Below, piece after piece: positions 1-6,011 of a DNA stretch of 6,321 nucleotides. The position numbers were made by a program, and so were the translations under genes. Within the stretch, counting starts at the first letter, position 1; every line of letters begins with the position of its first letter. Under the pieces are notes generated by a model. The model was not told the origin of the DNA, did not search any database, and worked only from the letters and a program-made list of their open reading frames with translations. The stretch comes from Alphaproteobacteria bacterium HGW-Alphaproteobacteria-13. GTDB lineage: Bacteria; Pseudomonadota; Alphaproteobacteria; Sphingomonadales; Sphingomonadaceae. The stretch is taken from NCBI GenBank assembly GCA_002842935.1, contig PHEM01000188.1:1-6321 (forward strand). The letters run 5' to 3'.

Positions 1-804
1 GGCTTCGTCGGTCATGCCGATGCCGCCGTGAATCTGGATGTTGGCGCGGCCGTTATTGAGCGCGGCCCGGTCGGCGAGCCGCTTCGCCGCCGCGATATGG
101 AAGGCCGCCTCCGCATCGTCCGCGTCGAGCGCGCAGGCCGCATAATAAAGCTGCGCGCGGGCGGCCGCACAGCGCACCGCCATGTCGGCGCACATATGCT
201 TGATCGCCTGAAACCAGCCGATCGGCCGTTCGAACTGCTCGCGAATCTTCGCATAGTCCGCCGCCATGTCGCGCGCCGCGTCGGCGCAGCCGACGGCAAA
301 GGCGGCGGCGAGCAACTGGAGGTGCAGGGCGGCGCGCGGGTCCGCCAGCCTGTCGATCGCGGCGGGCGGGCCGATGCGCGCCACGCTCGTCGAAAGGTCG
401 AGCGACGGCGCGGACGCGGCGTCGTCTATGGCAAAATATCCCACGTCATCGCCGAACAGGCCCAGCGCCCGCTGTGCGCCGTCGCCGTCGAACAGCCGCA
501 CGAAATCGGTGGCGGGCAGCGCCAGCGCGACCTTTCCCGTCACGCCCGCCCATCGCGCCGCCACGGCGCTCGGCACCAGCGCGATCGGCGCGAGGACGCG
601 TCCCAGTTCGGCGAAGACCAGCGCTTCGCTCGCATGGTCGAGACCCATCGCGGGCGTGGTCATGCCGGTCCAGCCCATCGTCTCCAGTTGCGGCCACAGG
701 TCGGGCGCACGGGCGCGGGCGTCCTCCAGCCGCAGATGGTTGTGGCACCAGTCGGCGGTCGCTGTGCGCAGGGCGATCTGGTCGTCGTTCGGGGTCAGGT
801 CCAT
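1..804 (-). CDS. Acyl-CoA dehydrogenase, small/degenerate subunit (C-terminus cut by window edge)
   Basis: The ATG at 804 opens a frame that runs for 268 codons to base 1 without a stop, so the C-terminus lies outside the window. C-terminal acyl-CoA dehydrogenase motifs are clear: REQFERPIGWFQ with IKHMCADM at residues 188-208 (the region that in the family packs against FAD and the dimer partner) and IQIHGGIGMTDE at 256-267. The middle beta-domain, about residues 88-150, is short and lacks the SEPGAGSD-type signature found in the neighbouring dehydrogenase. The family role is FAD-dependent alpha,beta-dehydrogenation of acyl-CoA in the cytoplasm. The start is supported by AGGTGA four bases upstream, which overlaps the stop of the preceding gene; the intergenic gap is 4 nt. 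The weak middle domain and the paired arrangement suggest it is the partner subunit of a heteromeric dehydrogenase with the gene at 809-1960. Family assignment is firm; the heteromer is inferred. Confidence 0.9.
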   Translation of the reverse strand, partial: MDLTPNDDQIALRTATADWCHNHLRLEDARARAPDLWPQLETMGWTGMTTPAMGLDHASEALVFAELGRVLAPIALVPSAVAARWAGVTGKVALALPATDFVRLFDGDGAQRALGLFGDDVGYFAIDDAASAPSLDLSTSVARIGPPAAIDRLADPRAALHLQLLAAAFAVGCADAARDMAADYAKIREQFERPIGWFQAIKHMCADMAVRCAAARAQLYYAACALDADDAEAAFHIAAAKRLADRAALNNGRANIQIHGGIGMTDEA

Positions 805-808
805 CGGA

Positions 809-814
809 TCACCT
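809..814 (-). promoter_or_regulatory. Ribosome binding site overlapping a stop codon
   Basis: On the minus strand AGGTGA lies 4 nt before the ATG at 804, and its TGA is the stop codon of the upstream dehydrogenase. Termination and re-initiation therefore occupy the same few bases, which would help make the two dehydrogenase subunits in matched amounts. It also fixes the start of the downstream gene. Confidence 0.7.
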
Positions 815-1960
815 CGATTTCGGCAGGCCAAGCAGCCGCTCGCCAATGATGTCGCGCTGGATCTGCGCGCTGCCGCCCGCGATCGTCGAGGCGAAGCCGC
901 GCAGATATTCGCCGACCGCGTCGTCGTCGCCATAGCGGAAGTCGAGCATGTCGGCGCCTTTCAGCAGCACCGCCATCCGTTCCAGCCGCTGGCCGAGTTC
1001 GGAGGTGAAGAGGCGGATCACGGAGGCTTCGGGTCCGGGCTGGCCCGTGCGCACCACGTCGGAAATGTTGCGATAGGTCATCGCCCGCACCGCCGCGACT
1101 TCGGCGCGCATCTGCGCCAGCCGGTCGGCGATGCGGTCGTCGCGGATCATGCCGTTCGCGCGCGCGGCGGCGATCAGTTCCCCGATCTCCTGGCTCTGCT
1201 TGACCTGATCGGCGATGAAGCCCGTGCCGCGTTCGAAGCTCAGCGTCGACATCGCCACTTTCCAGCCGTTGCCAAGCCCGCCGACGACATGGGACAGCGG
1301 AATGCGGACATCGTCGTAAAAGACTTCGGCGAATTCGGTCTTCCCCGACATCTTGCGGATCGGCCGGACGGTGATGCCGGGCGCGTGCATGTCGCAGATG
1401 ACCCATGACAGCCCGCTGTGCCGCCGCGATCCGTCCTCGGTGCGCAGCACCAGTTCCTGCCAGTCGGCGACATGCGCGAAGCTGGTCCAGATCTTCGATC
1501 CGTTGACGACCAGTTCGTCGCCCTCGATCCGCCCGCGCGTCTTGATGCCCGCAAGGTCGGACCCCGCGCCCGGCTCCGAAAAGCCCTGGCACCAGATCGC
1601 CTCGCCCTTCAGGATGCGCGGCAAGTGATAAGCTTTCTGATCCTCGCTTGCGTTCAGGATCAGCGTCGGGCCGCCGTGGTTGATGCCGACGAAATTGGCG
1701 CCGATCCATGGCGCGTGCGCTTTCGCATATTCCTCCAGCCACACGACCTGCTGGACGATCGACAGCCCGCGCCCGCCATGTTGTTCCGGCCAGTTGATCC
1801 CGGCCCAGCCCGCGTCGAACAGCCGCCGCTGCCACGCCTTGTCGAAGGCGACGGCGTCGGCGGCATCGAGCGGGCGCTTTTCGGCCGGGACATTGGCGTG
1901 CAGCCAGTCGCGGCACTCTTCGCGAAAGCGCGTCTCTTCGGGCGAGAATCCTATGTCCAT
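809..1960 (-). CDS. Acyl-CoA dehydrogenase, motif-complete subunit
   Basis: This 383-residue protein has the usual length and domain order of the acyl-CoA dehydrogenase family: an N-terminal helical domain (about 1-120), a beta-domain with CQGFSEPGAGSD (124-135) and GSKIWTSF (154-161), and a C-terminal helical domain ending in GGSAQIQRDIIGERLLGLP (362-380). It oxidises an acyl-CoA to the 2-enoyl-CoA with FAD, passing electrons to ETF. The position of the medium-chain enzyme's catalytic Glu (YEGT) reads A361-G362-G363-S364, so that base is missing; Glu243 in LSFERG (240-245) matches the alternative helix-G glutamate used by isovaleryl- and long-chain acyl-CoA dehydrogenases and is the likely base. 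The ATG at 1960 overlaps the last base of the upstream crotonase stop (TGATG), giving translational coupling, with GGAAAGG a few bases upstream. The substrate is unknown; branched or polycyclic acyl-CoA is plausible from the context. Confidence 0.95.
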   Translation of the reverse strand: MDIGFSPEETRFREECRDWLHANVPAEKRPLDAADAVAFDKAWQRRLFDAGWAGINWPEQHGGRGLSIVQQVVWLEEYAKAHAPWIGANFVGINHGGPTLILNASEDQKAYHLPRILKGEAIWCQGFSEPGAGSDLAGIKTRGRIEGDELVVNGSKIWTSFAHVADWQELVLRTEDGSRRHSGLSWVICDMHAPGITVRPIRKMSGKTEFAEVFYDDVRIPLSHVVGGLGNGWKVAMSTLSFERGTGFIADQVKQSQEIGELIAAARANGMIRDDRIADRLAQMRAEVAAVRAMTYRNISDVVRTGQPGPEASVIRLFTSELGQRLERMAVLLKGADMLDFRYGDDDAVGEYLRGFASTIAGGSAQIQRDIIGERLLGLPKSR

Positions 1961-2715
1961 CAGCCGCCTTTCCGCGCGGCGGCGATCGGCTCGCCTTTCT
2001 TGCGCATCGCCGGGTCGAAGCCCGCGTTGCGCATCAATTCATGGCCGAGTCCGGCGGACAGGGCCATGCCGTCGGTCTCATAGACCAGCCGTTTGTTCTC
2101 GGCATTGCTGTGGCGGCTGTTGCCGAGGATCAGCGCCGCGATCTCCGCCACCTTGGCGTCCAGTCCGGCGTCGGGAACGCAATGGTTGGCAAGCCCCATC
2201 GCCGCCGCTTCCGCGCCCGTATAGGGGCGGCAGGTCAGCATCATCTCCAGCGCCTTCGCCTGCCCGACGCGGCGCGGCAGGCGCTGCGACAGGCCCCAGC
2301 CGGGGACCAGTCCCCATTTGCCGTGCGTGTCGGCGAAGCGCGCGCTTTCCCCGCAGACGATGAAATCCGCCGCCAGCGCGAATTCGAGACCGCCGGTGTA
2401 GCAACTGCCGCGCACTTTCGCGATCACGGGCTGGCGCAGCTTCGTCAGTCGTTCGAGCGTCAGCATTTCCTGCCGCAGCCAGCCGAGCGCGTCGGCGTGC
2501 GGCGGCGATGTCAGGTCGTGCCCCGCGCAGAAATGTGCGCCCGCGCCCGTGACGACGACCAGCCCCACCGCATCGTCCGCCTCGATCGCGCGGACATGGT
2601 CGCGCAGCTGGCGGAACAGGTCGCGGTTGACGGCATTGCGCTTTTCGGGGCGGTTGAGCGTCAGCGTGCAGACGCCGTCCGCGTCGTCGCGCAGGACGAG
2701 GGGGGCGTCGCTCAC
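1960..2715 (-). CDS. Enoyl-CoA hydratase/isomerase (crotonase) family protein, divergent active site
   Basis: This 251-residue crotonase-fold protein has the N-terminal LTLNRPEKRNAV block (18-29), an oxyanion-hole segment FCAGHD (62-67), GSCYTGGLEFALAAD (103-117) and the PGWGLSQRLPRRVG block (138-151). Aligned by eye to classical enoyl-CoA hydratase, the first catalytic glutamate is kept as Glu111, but the second (in the PEI motif before LG..PG.GG) is His131, in ADTHGKWG. From memory, a crotonase subfamily carrying ADTH...PGWG exists, so this is probably a subfamily trait and not damage. It may be a hydratase, an isomerase or another crotonase-type enzyme acting on a CoA thioester. I start it at GTG 2715, which forms a GTGA overlap with the stop of the upstream SDR; the frame stays open much further upstream, but that stretch lies inside the SDR gene and does not look like crotonase. 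Its stop overlaps the next ATG by 1 nt. Confidence 0.9.
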   Translation of the reverse strand: MSDAPLVLRDDADGVCTLTLNRPEKRNAVNRDLFRQLRDHVRAIEADDAVGLVVVTGAGAHFCAGHDLTSPPHADALGWLRQEMLTLERLTKLRQPVIAKVRGSCYTGGLEFALAADFIVCGESARFADTHGKWGLVPGWGLSQRLPRRVGQAKALEMMLTCRPYTGAEAAAMGLANHCVPDAGLDAKVAEIAALILGNSRHSNAENKRLVYETDGMALSAGLGHELMRNAGFDPAMRKKGEPIAAARKGG

Positions 2716-3623
2716 GGTCGGTCGCCGCGGGTTTTCGCGATGGCCGCCTTCGCGCTGCCGCTTTCGACGGCGCGCTTGCCGAACTGTTCGCGGATCGGCA
2801 CGAATTCCGGCATCACCAGGCTGCGGCGCAGCCAGTTGGCGGCATCGACGACGAGCGTATGGCCGCTGATGTAACTCGCATAGGGCGAGCAGAGGAAGGT
2901 CGCCGCCCAGCCCAGCTCCCGCACTTCGCCGACGCGCAGGCCGGGGACGGTGTTGTCGCCAAGCTCGCCTTCGCGGTGGCGCGTCATATGGCCGGGCATG
3001 TCGTCGTGCGGGAAGCGTCCCGGCGCGATGCAATTGACCCGGATGCCGTCGGGCGCCCATTCGACCGCCAGGCTTTGCGTCAGGTTGGTGACGCCCGCCT
3101 TCGCCGCCGCACTGTGCGACGTGCCGGGTCCGCCCGTCCAGCTATAGGTCGCGCCGATGTTCAGGATCGCACCCGGCCTGCCCGCCGCGAGCCGCCGCAG
3201 CGCGAACTCGCGGCTGCAATTATAGGTGCCGTTCAGCACGATATCGACGACGGTGCGAAAGCCGTTCGGCGTCATTTCCTCGGCCGGAGCAGGGAAATTG
3301 CCCGCGGCGTTGTTGATGAGGACATCGACCGGGCCAAGCTTCGCCTCGATCTCGTCGAAGGCCCTGGCGATGGCGTCGGGATCGCGCACGTCGCAGGCGA
3401 CGGCGATCGCCTGTGCGCCCACGTCGCGCATCGCGGCAAGGCCAGCCTCCAGATGATCGGCCTTGCGGCTGAGGATCGCGATCTTCGCGCCCAGCCGGGC
3501 GAACTCGATCGCCATGCCCTTGCCAAGGCCCGTGCCGCCGCCCGTCACGGCGACGACCTGTCCGGCATAGCTGCCGTCCGGCAGCGCCTTCGCGCCCAAG
3601 GGCGGCGGAGCGGGAAGGGCCAT
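2712..3623 (-). CDS. SDR oxidoreductase resembling 2,4-dienoyl-CoA reductase
   Basis: This 303-residue short-chain dehydrogenase/reductase has TGGGTGLG (27-34) for the nucleotide and NNAAGNF (104-110). The canonical YxxxK motif is absent: the Lys is K175, but four residues before it is Ser171. Instead the arrangement Tyr160, Ser171, Lys175 has the same spacing as the catalytic Tyr199, Ser210, Lys214 of human mitochondrial 2,4-dienoyl-CoA reductase (DECR1), and NNAAGNF, TVVDIVLNGT and SAAAKAG closely resemble DECR sequences. The expected reaction is NADPH-dependent reduction of a 2,4-dienoyl-CoA to a 3-enoyl-CoA, which lets beta-oxidation handle unsaturated chains. Residues about 262-303 form a C-terminal extension beyond the usual SDR core. 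The ATG at 3623 follows the upstream TAG by one base and has AAGGGG (3631-3636) 7 nt upstream. The family is firm and the DECR-like assignment good; the true substrate may be a more complex acyl-CoA. Confidence 0.9.
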   Translation of the reverse strand: MALPAPPPLGAKALPDGSYAGQVVAVTGGGTGLGKGMAIEFARLGAKIAILSRKADHLEAGLAAMRDVGAQAIAVACDVRDPDAIARAFDEIEAKLGPVDVLINNAAGNFPAPAEEMTPNGFRTVVDIVLNGTYNCSREFALRRLAAGRPGAILNIGATYSWTGGPGTSHSAAAKAGVTNLTQSLAVEWAPDGIRVNCIAPGRFPHDDMPGHMTRHREGELGDNTVPGLRVGEVRELGWAATFLCSPYASYISGHTLVVDAANWLRRSLVMPEFVPIREQFGKRAVESGSAKAAIAKTRGDRP

Positions 3624-3624
3624 C

Positions 3625-4404
3625 CTATTTCCCCTTGTAGCTGGGCGCGCGCTTCTCGCGGTGCGCGGCGCGGGCTTCCTGATAATCCTCGGTCTTGAAG
3701 AGATAGGATTGCGCGTAAAGCTCGGCGCGCGTGCCGGTGCGGATCGTCGGGCCGTGCATCAGATTCACCATCTCCTTCGCCATGGCGAGGTTGATCGGCG
3801 GCTTGGCGGCGATGTCGCGCGCGATCTCCAGCGCGCGCGCGTCGAGTTCCTCGGGCTGGACGACGAAATCGACCGCGCCCCATTCCAGCGCGGTCGCCGC
3901 GTCGATCGGACGGCCCGACATCACCATATATTTGGTCCGCGACGGGCCGATCAGCGCCGTCATCATCTGCGTTCCCCCGGTGTCGGGCAGCACGCCATAG
4001 AGGATTTCGGGCAGCGCCATCTTCAAGGTCGTGTCGCTGACGCGGATGTCGGCGGCGAGCGCGAGTTCGCAGCCGCCGCCGATCGCGCCGCCCTTCAGCG
4101 CGGCGATGATCGGCTTGGTCGATTCCTGCATCCGCAGGCGGCCTTCCTGATGCCGCCGGACGAAGTGGAAATCGCTTTCGTCGCGCGCGCGGTGCCCCAG
4201 CACATTGGTGTCGCGCCCGGAACAAAAGCTCTTGCCCGCCGCGCGAATCAGGATCGCGCTGTTGTCGCTTTCCTCCAGCGCTTCGCCCAGCCGCTGCTGG
4301 AACAGCGCCGACATGGCGTCGTCCATGGCATTGTGCCGGTCGGGCCGGTTCAGCGTCAGGATATGCAGCGCGCCTTCGCGCGCGCTCAGGACCCGTTCGG
4401 ACAC
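3625..4404 (-). CDS. Enoyl-CoA hydratase (crotonase), canonical active site
   Basis: This 259-residue crotonase-family protein is the first gene of the minus-strand operon. It carries LTLNRPDRHNAM (16-27), an oxyanion-hole segment FCSGRD (60-65), GGAIGGGCELALAAD (105-119) and ALPEILYGVLPDTGGTQ (130-146). Both glutamates of classical enoyl-CoA hydratase are present as Glu113 and Glu133, so real hydratase activity (2-enoyl-CoA to 3-hydroxyacyl-CoA) is well supported. The C-terminus RAPSYKGK is typical of the family. I chose GTG at 4404: it has GGGAG (4411-4415) 6 nt upstream and gives a start, MSERVL, that matches the usual crotonase N-terminus. The frame can be extended to GTG 4440, but those 12 residues are not crotonase-like and would run into the AT-rich control region. 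Chain length and substrate are not evident from the sequence. Confidence 0.93.
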   Translation of the reverse strand: MSERVLSAREGALHILTLNRPDRHNAMDDAMSALFQQRLGEALEESDNSAILIRAAGKSFCSGRDTNVLGHRARDESDFHFVRRHQEGRLRMQESTKPIIAALKGGAIGGGCELALAADIRVSDTTLKMALPEILYGVLPDTGGTQMMTALIGPSRTKYMVMSGRPIDAATALEWGAVDFVVQPEELDARALEIARDIAAKPPINLAMAKEMVNLMHGPTIRTGTRAELYAQSYLFKTEDYQEARAAHREKRAPSYKGK

Positions 4405-4410
4405 ATTCCG

Positions 4411-4415
4411 CTCCC
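4411..4415 (-). promoter_or_regulatory. Ribosome binding site that decides the crotonase start
   Basis: GGGAG on the minus strand sits 6 nt upstream of GTG 4404. The alternative GTG at 4440 lies next to the palindrome at 4442-4453 and I see no comparable Shine-Dalgarno sequence for it. This favours the shorter protein. Confidence 0.6.
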
Positions 4416-4441
4416 ACTTGATTTTCGATAGGACTTGCACG

Positions 4442-4453
4442 AGTTATATAACT
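4442..4453. promoter_or_regulatory. Perfect 12-bp palindrome, candidate operator
   Basis: AGTTATATAACT is a perfect inverted repeat in the middle of the divergent intergenic region. Looser outer arms, GACTT (4432-4436) and AAGTC (4454-4458), are also complementary but unequally spaced. A dyad of this size between divergent catabolic operons is the usual form of a binding site for a dimeric TetR- or MarR-type repressor responsive to an acyl-CoA or its acid. No regulator gene is present in the window, so the protein partner is unknown. Confidence 0.45.
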
Positions 4454-4475
4454 AAGTCAATTATGTCGAACAGGC

Positions 4476-4481
4476 AGGGAG
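4476..4481 (+). promoter_or_regulatory. Ribosome binding site of the first plus-strand SDR
   Basis: AGGGAG lies 7 nt upstream of ATG 4489, a good Shine-Dalgarno sequence at normal spacing. It supports this ATG as the first start codon of the plus-strand operon. Confidence 0.65.
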
Positions 4482-4488
4482 ACGGGAA

Positions 4489-5250
4489 ATGGAGCTGGCC
4501 GGAAAGACCGCGTTGGTGACGGGCGGATCGCGGGGAATCGGCGCGGCGATCGCGCGGCGGCTGGCGCGGGCGGGCGCGCATGTCGCGATCAACTATGCCG
4601 GCAGCCGCGCGGCGGCGGAAGGGCTGGCCGCCGAGATCGCGGCGGCGGGCGGCAAGGCCTTTGCCGTGCAGGCCGACGTCGGCACGCTGGACGGCATCCA
4701 GTCGATGCTGGACGCGTGCGACGCGGCGTTCGGCGGCGCGCCCAATCTCGACATCCTCGTCAACAATGCCGGGATCGGCGGGGAGGGCGACGCGGGCAGC
4801 CTCGCCAAATGCAGTGAGGAACTGTTCGACCGCATGATCGCGGTGAACCAGAAGGCGCCGCACTTCATCACGCAATATTGTCTGGAACGGCTTCGCGATA
4901 ACGGGCGGATCGTCAATATCGGCTCGCTTGGCGGCCGGTCCGCGCTGCCGCCCTTTGCCGCCTATGCCGCGACCAAGCGGGCGTTGCAAAGCCTGACCAT
5001 GTCGACGGCGGTGGTCGTCGCGCGGCGCGGCATCACCTGCAACCTCGTCGCGCCGGGGGCCGTCGATACGGAATTCAACAGCGCGCTGCTCGAAAGGCCG
5101 GGCTGGGCGGAAAGCACCGCGAAGCTGACGCCGATGAAGCGGCTGGGGATGCCGGAGGATATTGCGGGTGCGGTGATGATGCTGGTGCGCGACGAGGCGC
5201 ATTGGGTCACGGGTCAGATTGTCGAAGCAAGCGGAGGGTTGTTCCTATGA
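4489..5250 (+). CDS. Classical SDR oxidoreductase, first tandem copy
   Basis: This 253-residue classical short-chain dehydrogenase has TGGSRGIG (11-18) for the dinucleotide, NNAG (92-95), and the catalytic tetrad Asn120, Ser146, Tyr159 and Lys163 (YAATK). The end of the second beta-strand reads NYAGSR (35-40) with no Asp, and with Arg15 this suggests NADP(H) over NAD(H); that is inferred from general SDR rules. The likely role is interconversion of a hydroxyl and a ketone on a pathway intermediate, for example a 3-hydroxyacyl-CoA or a ring alcohol; FabG-like 3-oxoacyl reductases share this architecture. It is the first gene of the plus-strand unit, and its TGA overlaps the ATG of the next gene (ATGA). 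It is about 72% identical, without gaps, to that neighbour (counted by eye). Confidence 0.93.
   Translation: MELAGKTALVTGGSRGIGAAIARRLARAGAHVAINYAGSRAAAEGLAAEIAAAGGKAFAVQADVGTLDGIQSMLDACDAAFGGAPNLDILVNNAGIGGEGDAGSLAKCSEELFDRMIAVNQKAPHFITQYCLERLRDNGRIVNIGSLGGRSALPPFAAYAATKRALQSLTMSTAVVVARRGITCNLVAPGAVDTEFNSALLERPGWAESTAKLTPMKRLGMPEDIAGAVMMLVRDEAHWVTGQIVEASGGLFL
5233..5238 (+). promoter_or_regulatory. Ribosome binding site that decides the second SDR start
   Basis: GGAGGG inside the end of the first SDR gene lies 8 nt before ATG 5247. It supports that start over an in-frame upstream ATG at 5202, which would add 15 non-SDR residues coded within the first SDR. Confidence 0.6.
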
Positions 5251-6011
5251 CCGATCTCACGGGCAAGACCGCGCTCGTCACCGGCGGATCGCGAGGAATC
5301 GGCGCGGCGATCGTGCGGCGCCTGGGCGCGGCGGGCGCGCATGTCGCGGTCAACTATGCGGGCAACCGTGCCGCAGCCGAGGCGTTGGCGGCCGAGATCG
5401 CGGCGGCGGGCGGCAAGGCCTTTGCCGTTCAGGCCGACGTTTCGACGCTCGCCGGGATCGAAGCGCTGTTCGCCGCCTGCGACGCCGCGTTCGGCGGCGC
5501 GCCGAATCTGGACATATTGATCAACAACGCCGGTATCGGCCGGGGCGGGCGCGACGGGACGCTGAAAGGCGCGTCGGAGGAGCTGTTCGACGAACTGATG
5601 GCGGTCAATGTGAAGGGACCGCATTTCGTGACGCAGGCCGTGCTGCCCCGGCTGCGCGACCATGGCCGCATCGTCAACATCGGGTCGATGTCGGGCAAGG
5701 TCGGCCAGCCTTTCGCCGCCGGCTATGCGATGACCAAGCGCGCGATCCAGAGCCTGACCTTCTCGACCGCGCTGGCGGTGGCGAAGCGCCGGATCACCTG
5801 CAATTGCATCGCCCCCGGTGCCGTCGCGACGGAGTTCATCGCCGCGCTGCGCGCGCAGCCGGGCTGGGACGAGGCGACGGCGAAGCACACGCCGATGGGC
5901 CGCCTCGGCGAGCCGGAGGATATTGCGGGCGCCGTGATGATGCTGCTTGGCGACGACGCGCGCTGGGTCACGGGGCAAGTGATCGAAGCCAGCGGCGGGC
6001 TGGCTCTCTGA
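5247..6011 (+). CDS. Classical SDR oxidoreductase, second tandem copy
   Basis: This 254-residue classical SDR is a paralogue of the gene just upstream, colinear without gaps from residue 3 onward. It has TGGSRGIG (12-19), NNAG (93-96) and catalytic Asn121, Ser147, Tyr160 and Lys164 (YAMTK). NYAGNR at the second beta-strand again suggests NADP(H). Differences from the first copy cluster at residues about 98-108 (after NNAGIG), 148-158 (just before the catalytic Tyr) and around 196-216 (the substrate-binding loop), which are the parts that normally shape SDR specificity; the two may act on different stereoisomers or successive intermediates, or form a heteromer. The start at 5247 overlaps the previous stop by 4 nt (ATGA) and aligns with the N-terminus of the first copy. 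The stop overlaps the next ATG by 1 nt. The physiological substrate is unknown. Confidence 0.93.
   Translation: MTDLTGKTALVTGGSRGIGAAIVRRLGAAGAHVAVNYAGNRAAAEALAAEIAAAGGKAFAVQADVSTLAGIEALFAACDAAFGGAPNLDILINNAGIGRGGRDGTLKGASEELFDELMAVNVKGPHFVTQAVLPRLRDHGRIVNIGSMSGKVGQPFAAGYAMTKRAIQSLTFSTALAVAKRRITCNCIAPGAVATEFIAALRAQPGWDEATAKHTPMGRLGEPEDIAGAVMMLLGDDARWVTGQVIEASGGLAL

Larger units (their letters stand above)
4405..4488. promoter_or_regulatory. Divergent promoter/operator region
   Basis: These 84 bases separate the start codons of the two divergent operons, and their central part (about 4420-4466) is markedly richer in A and T than anything else in the window. Both promoters should lie here. On the minus strand TTGACT (4455-4460) is a good -35 hexamer, but no good -10 sits at the right spacing. 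On the plus strand TTGCAC (4435-4440) with AATTAT (4459-4464), an 18-nt spacer, is a weak sigma70-like pair. Both candidates flank or span the palindrome at 4442-4453, so one regulator could control both directions. The region's role is well supported by layout; the individual hexamers are guesses. Confidence 0.65.
4489..6011 (+). repeat. Tandem gene duplication (two SDR copies)
   Basis: The two SDR genes form a direct repeat about 760 bp per unit. Identity at the DNA level is high in places: 4630-4679 and 5391-5440 differ at one base in 50, including synonymous positions, and the segments coding for TGGSRGIGAAI and for EDIAGAVMML are also nearly the same. This shows a local duplication of one ancestral gene, with either recent origin or partial gene conversion. 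Confidence 0.85.

Noticed and set aside
28..2083. Long open frames on the plus strand opposite the dehydrogenases (for example 28-849, 266-1408 and 1418-2083)
   Set aside because: They are antisense to clear acyl-CoA dehydrogenase genes, are Arg/Ala-rich with no recognisable domain, and are expected in GC-rich coding DNA where stop codons are rare.
1960..3060. 366-residue version of the second crotonase starting at 3060
   Set aside because: The first 115 residues lie inside the dienoyl-CoA-reductase-like gene in another frame and show no crotonase similarity; GTG 2715 with a GTGA overlap gives a normal-length protein.
3545..4417. 290-residue minus-strand frame overlapping the canonical crotonase
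   Set aside because: It is an Arg/Ala-rich shadow in another frame of the crotonase, with no motif and with a stop inside the next gene.
3625..4440. 271-residue version of the canonical crotonase starting at GTG 4440
   Set aside because: The 12-residue extension is unlike crotonases, has no good ribosome binding site that I can see, and would begin next to the palindrome; GTG 4404 has GGGAG 6 nt upstream.
4442..4453. Palindrome as part of a transcription terminator
   Set aside because: It has no GC-rich stem or T-run and lies upstream of both operons, where a terminator is not expected; an operator is more likely.
5202..6011. 269-residue version of the second SDR starting at 5202
   Set aside because: The extra 15 residues are coded within the end of the first SDR and are not SDR-like; ATG 5247 matches the paralogue's N-terminus and has GGAGGG upstream.
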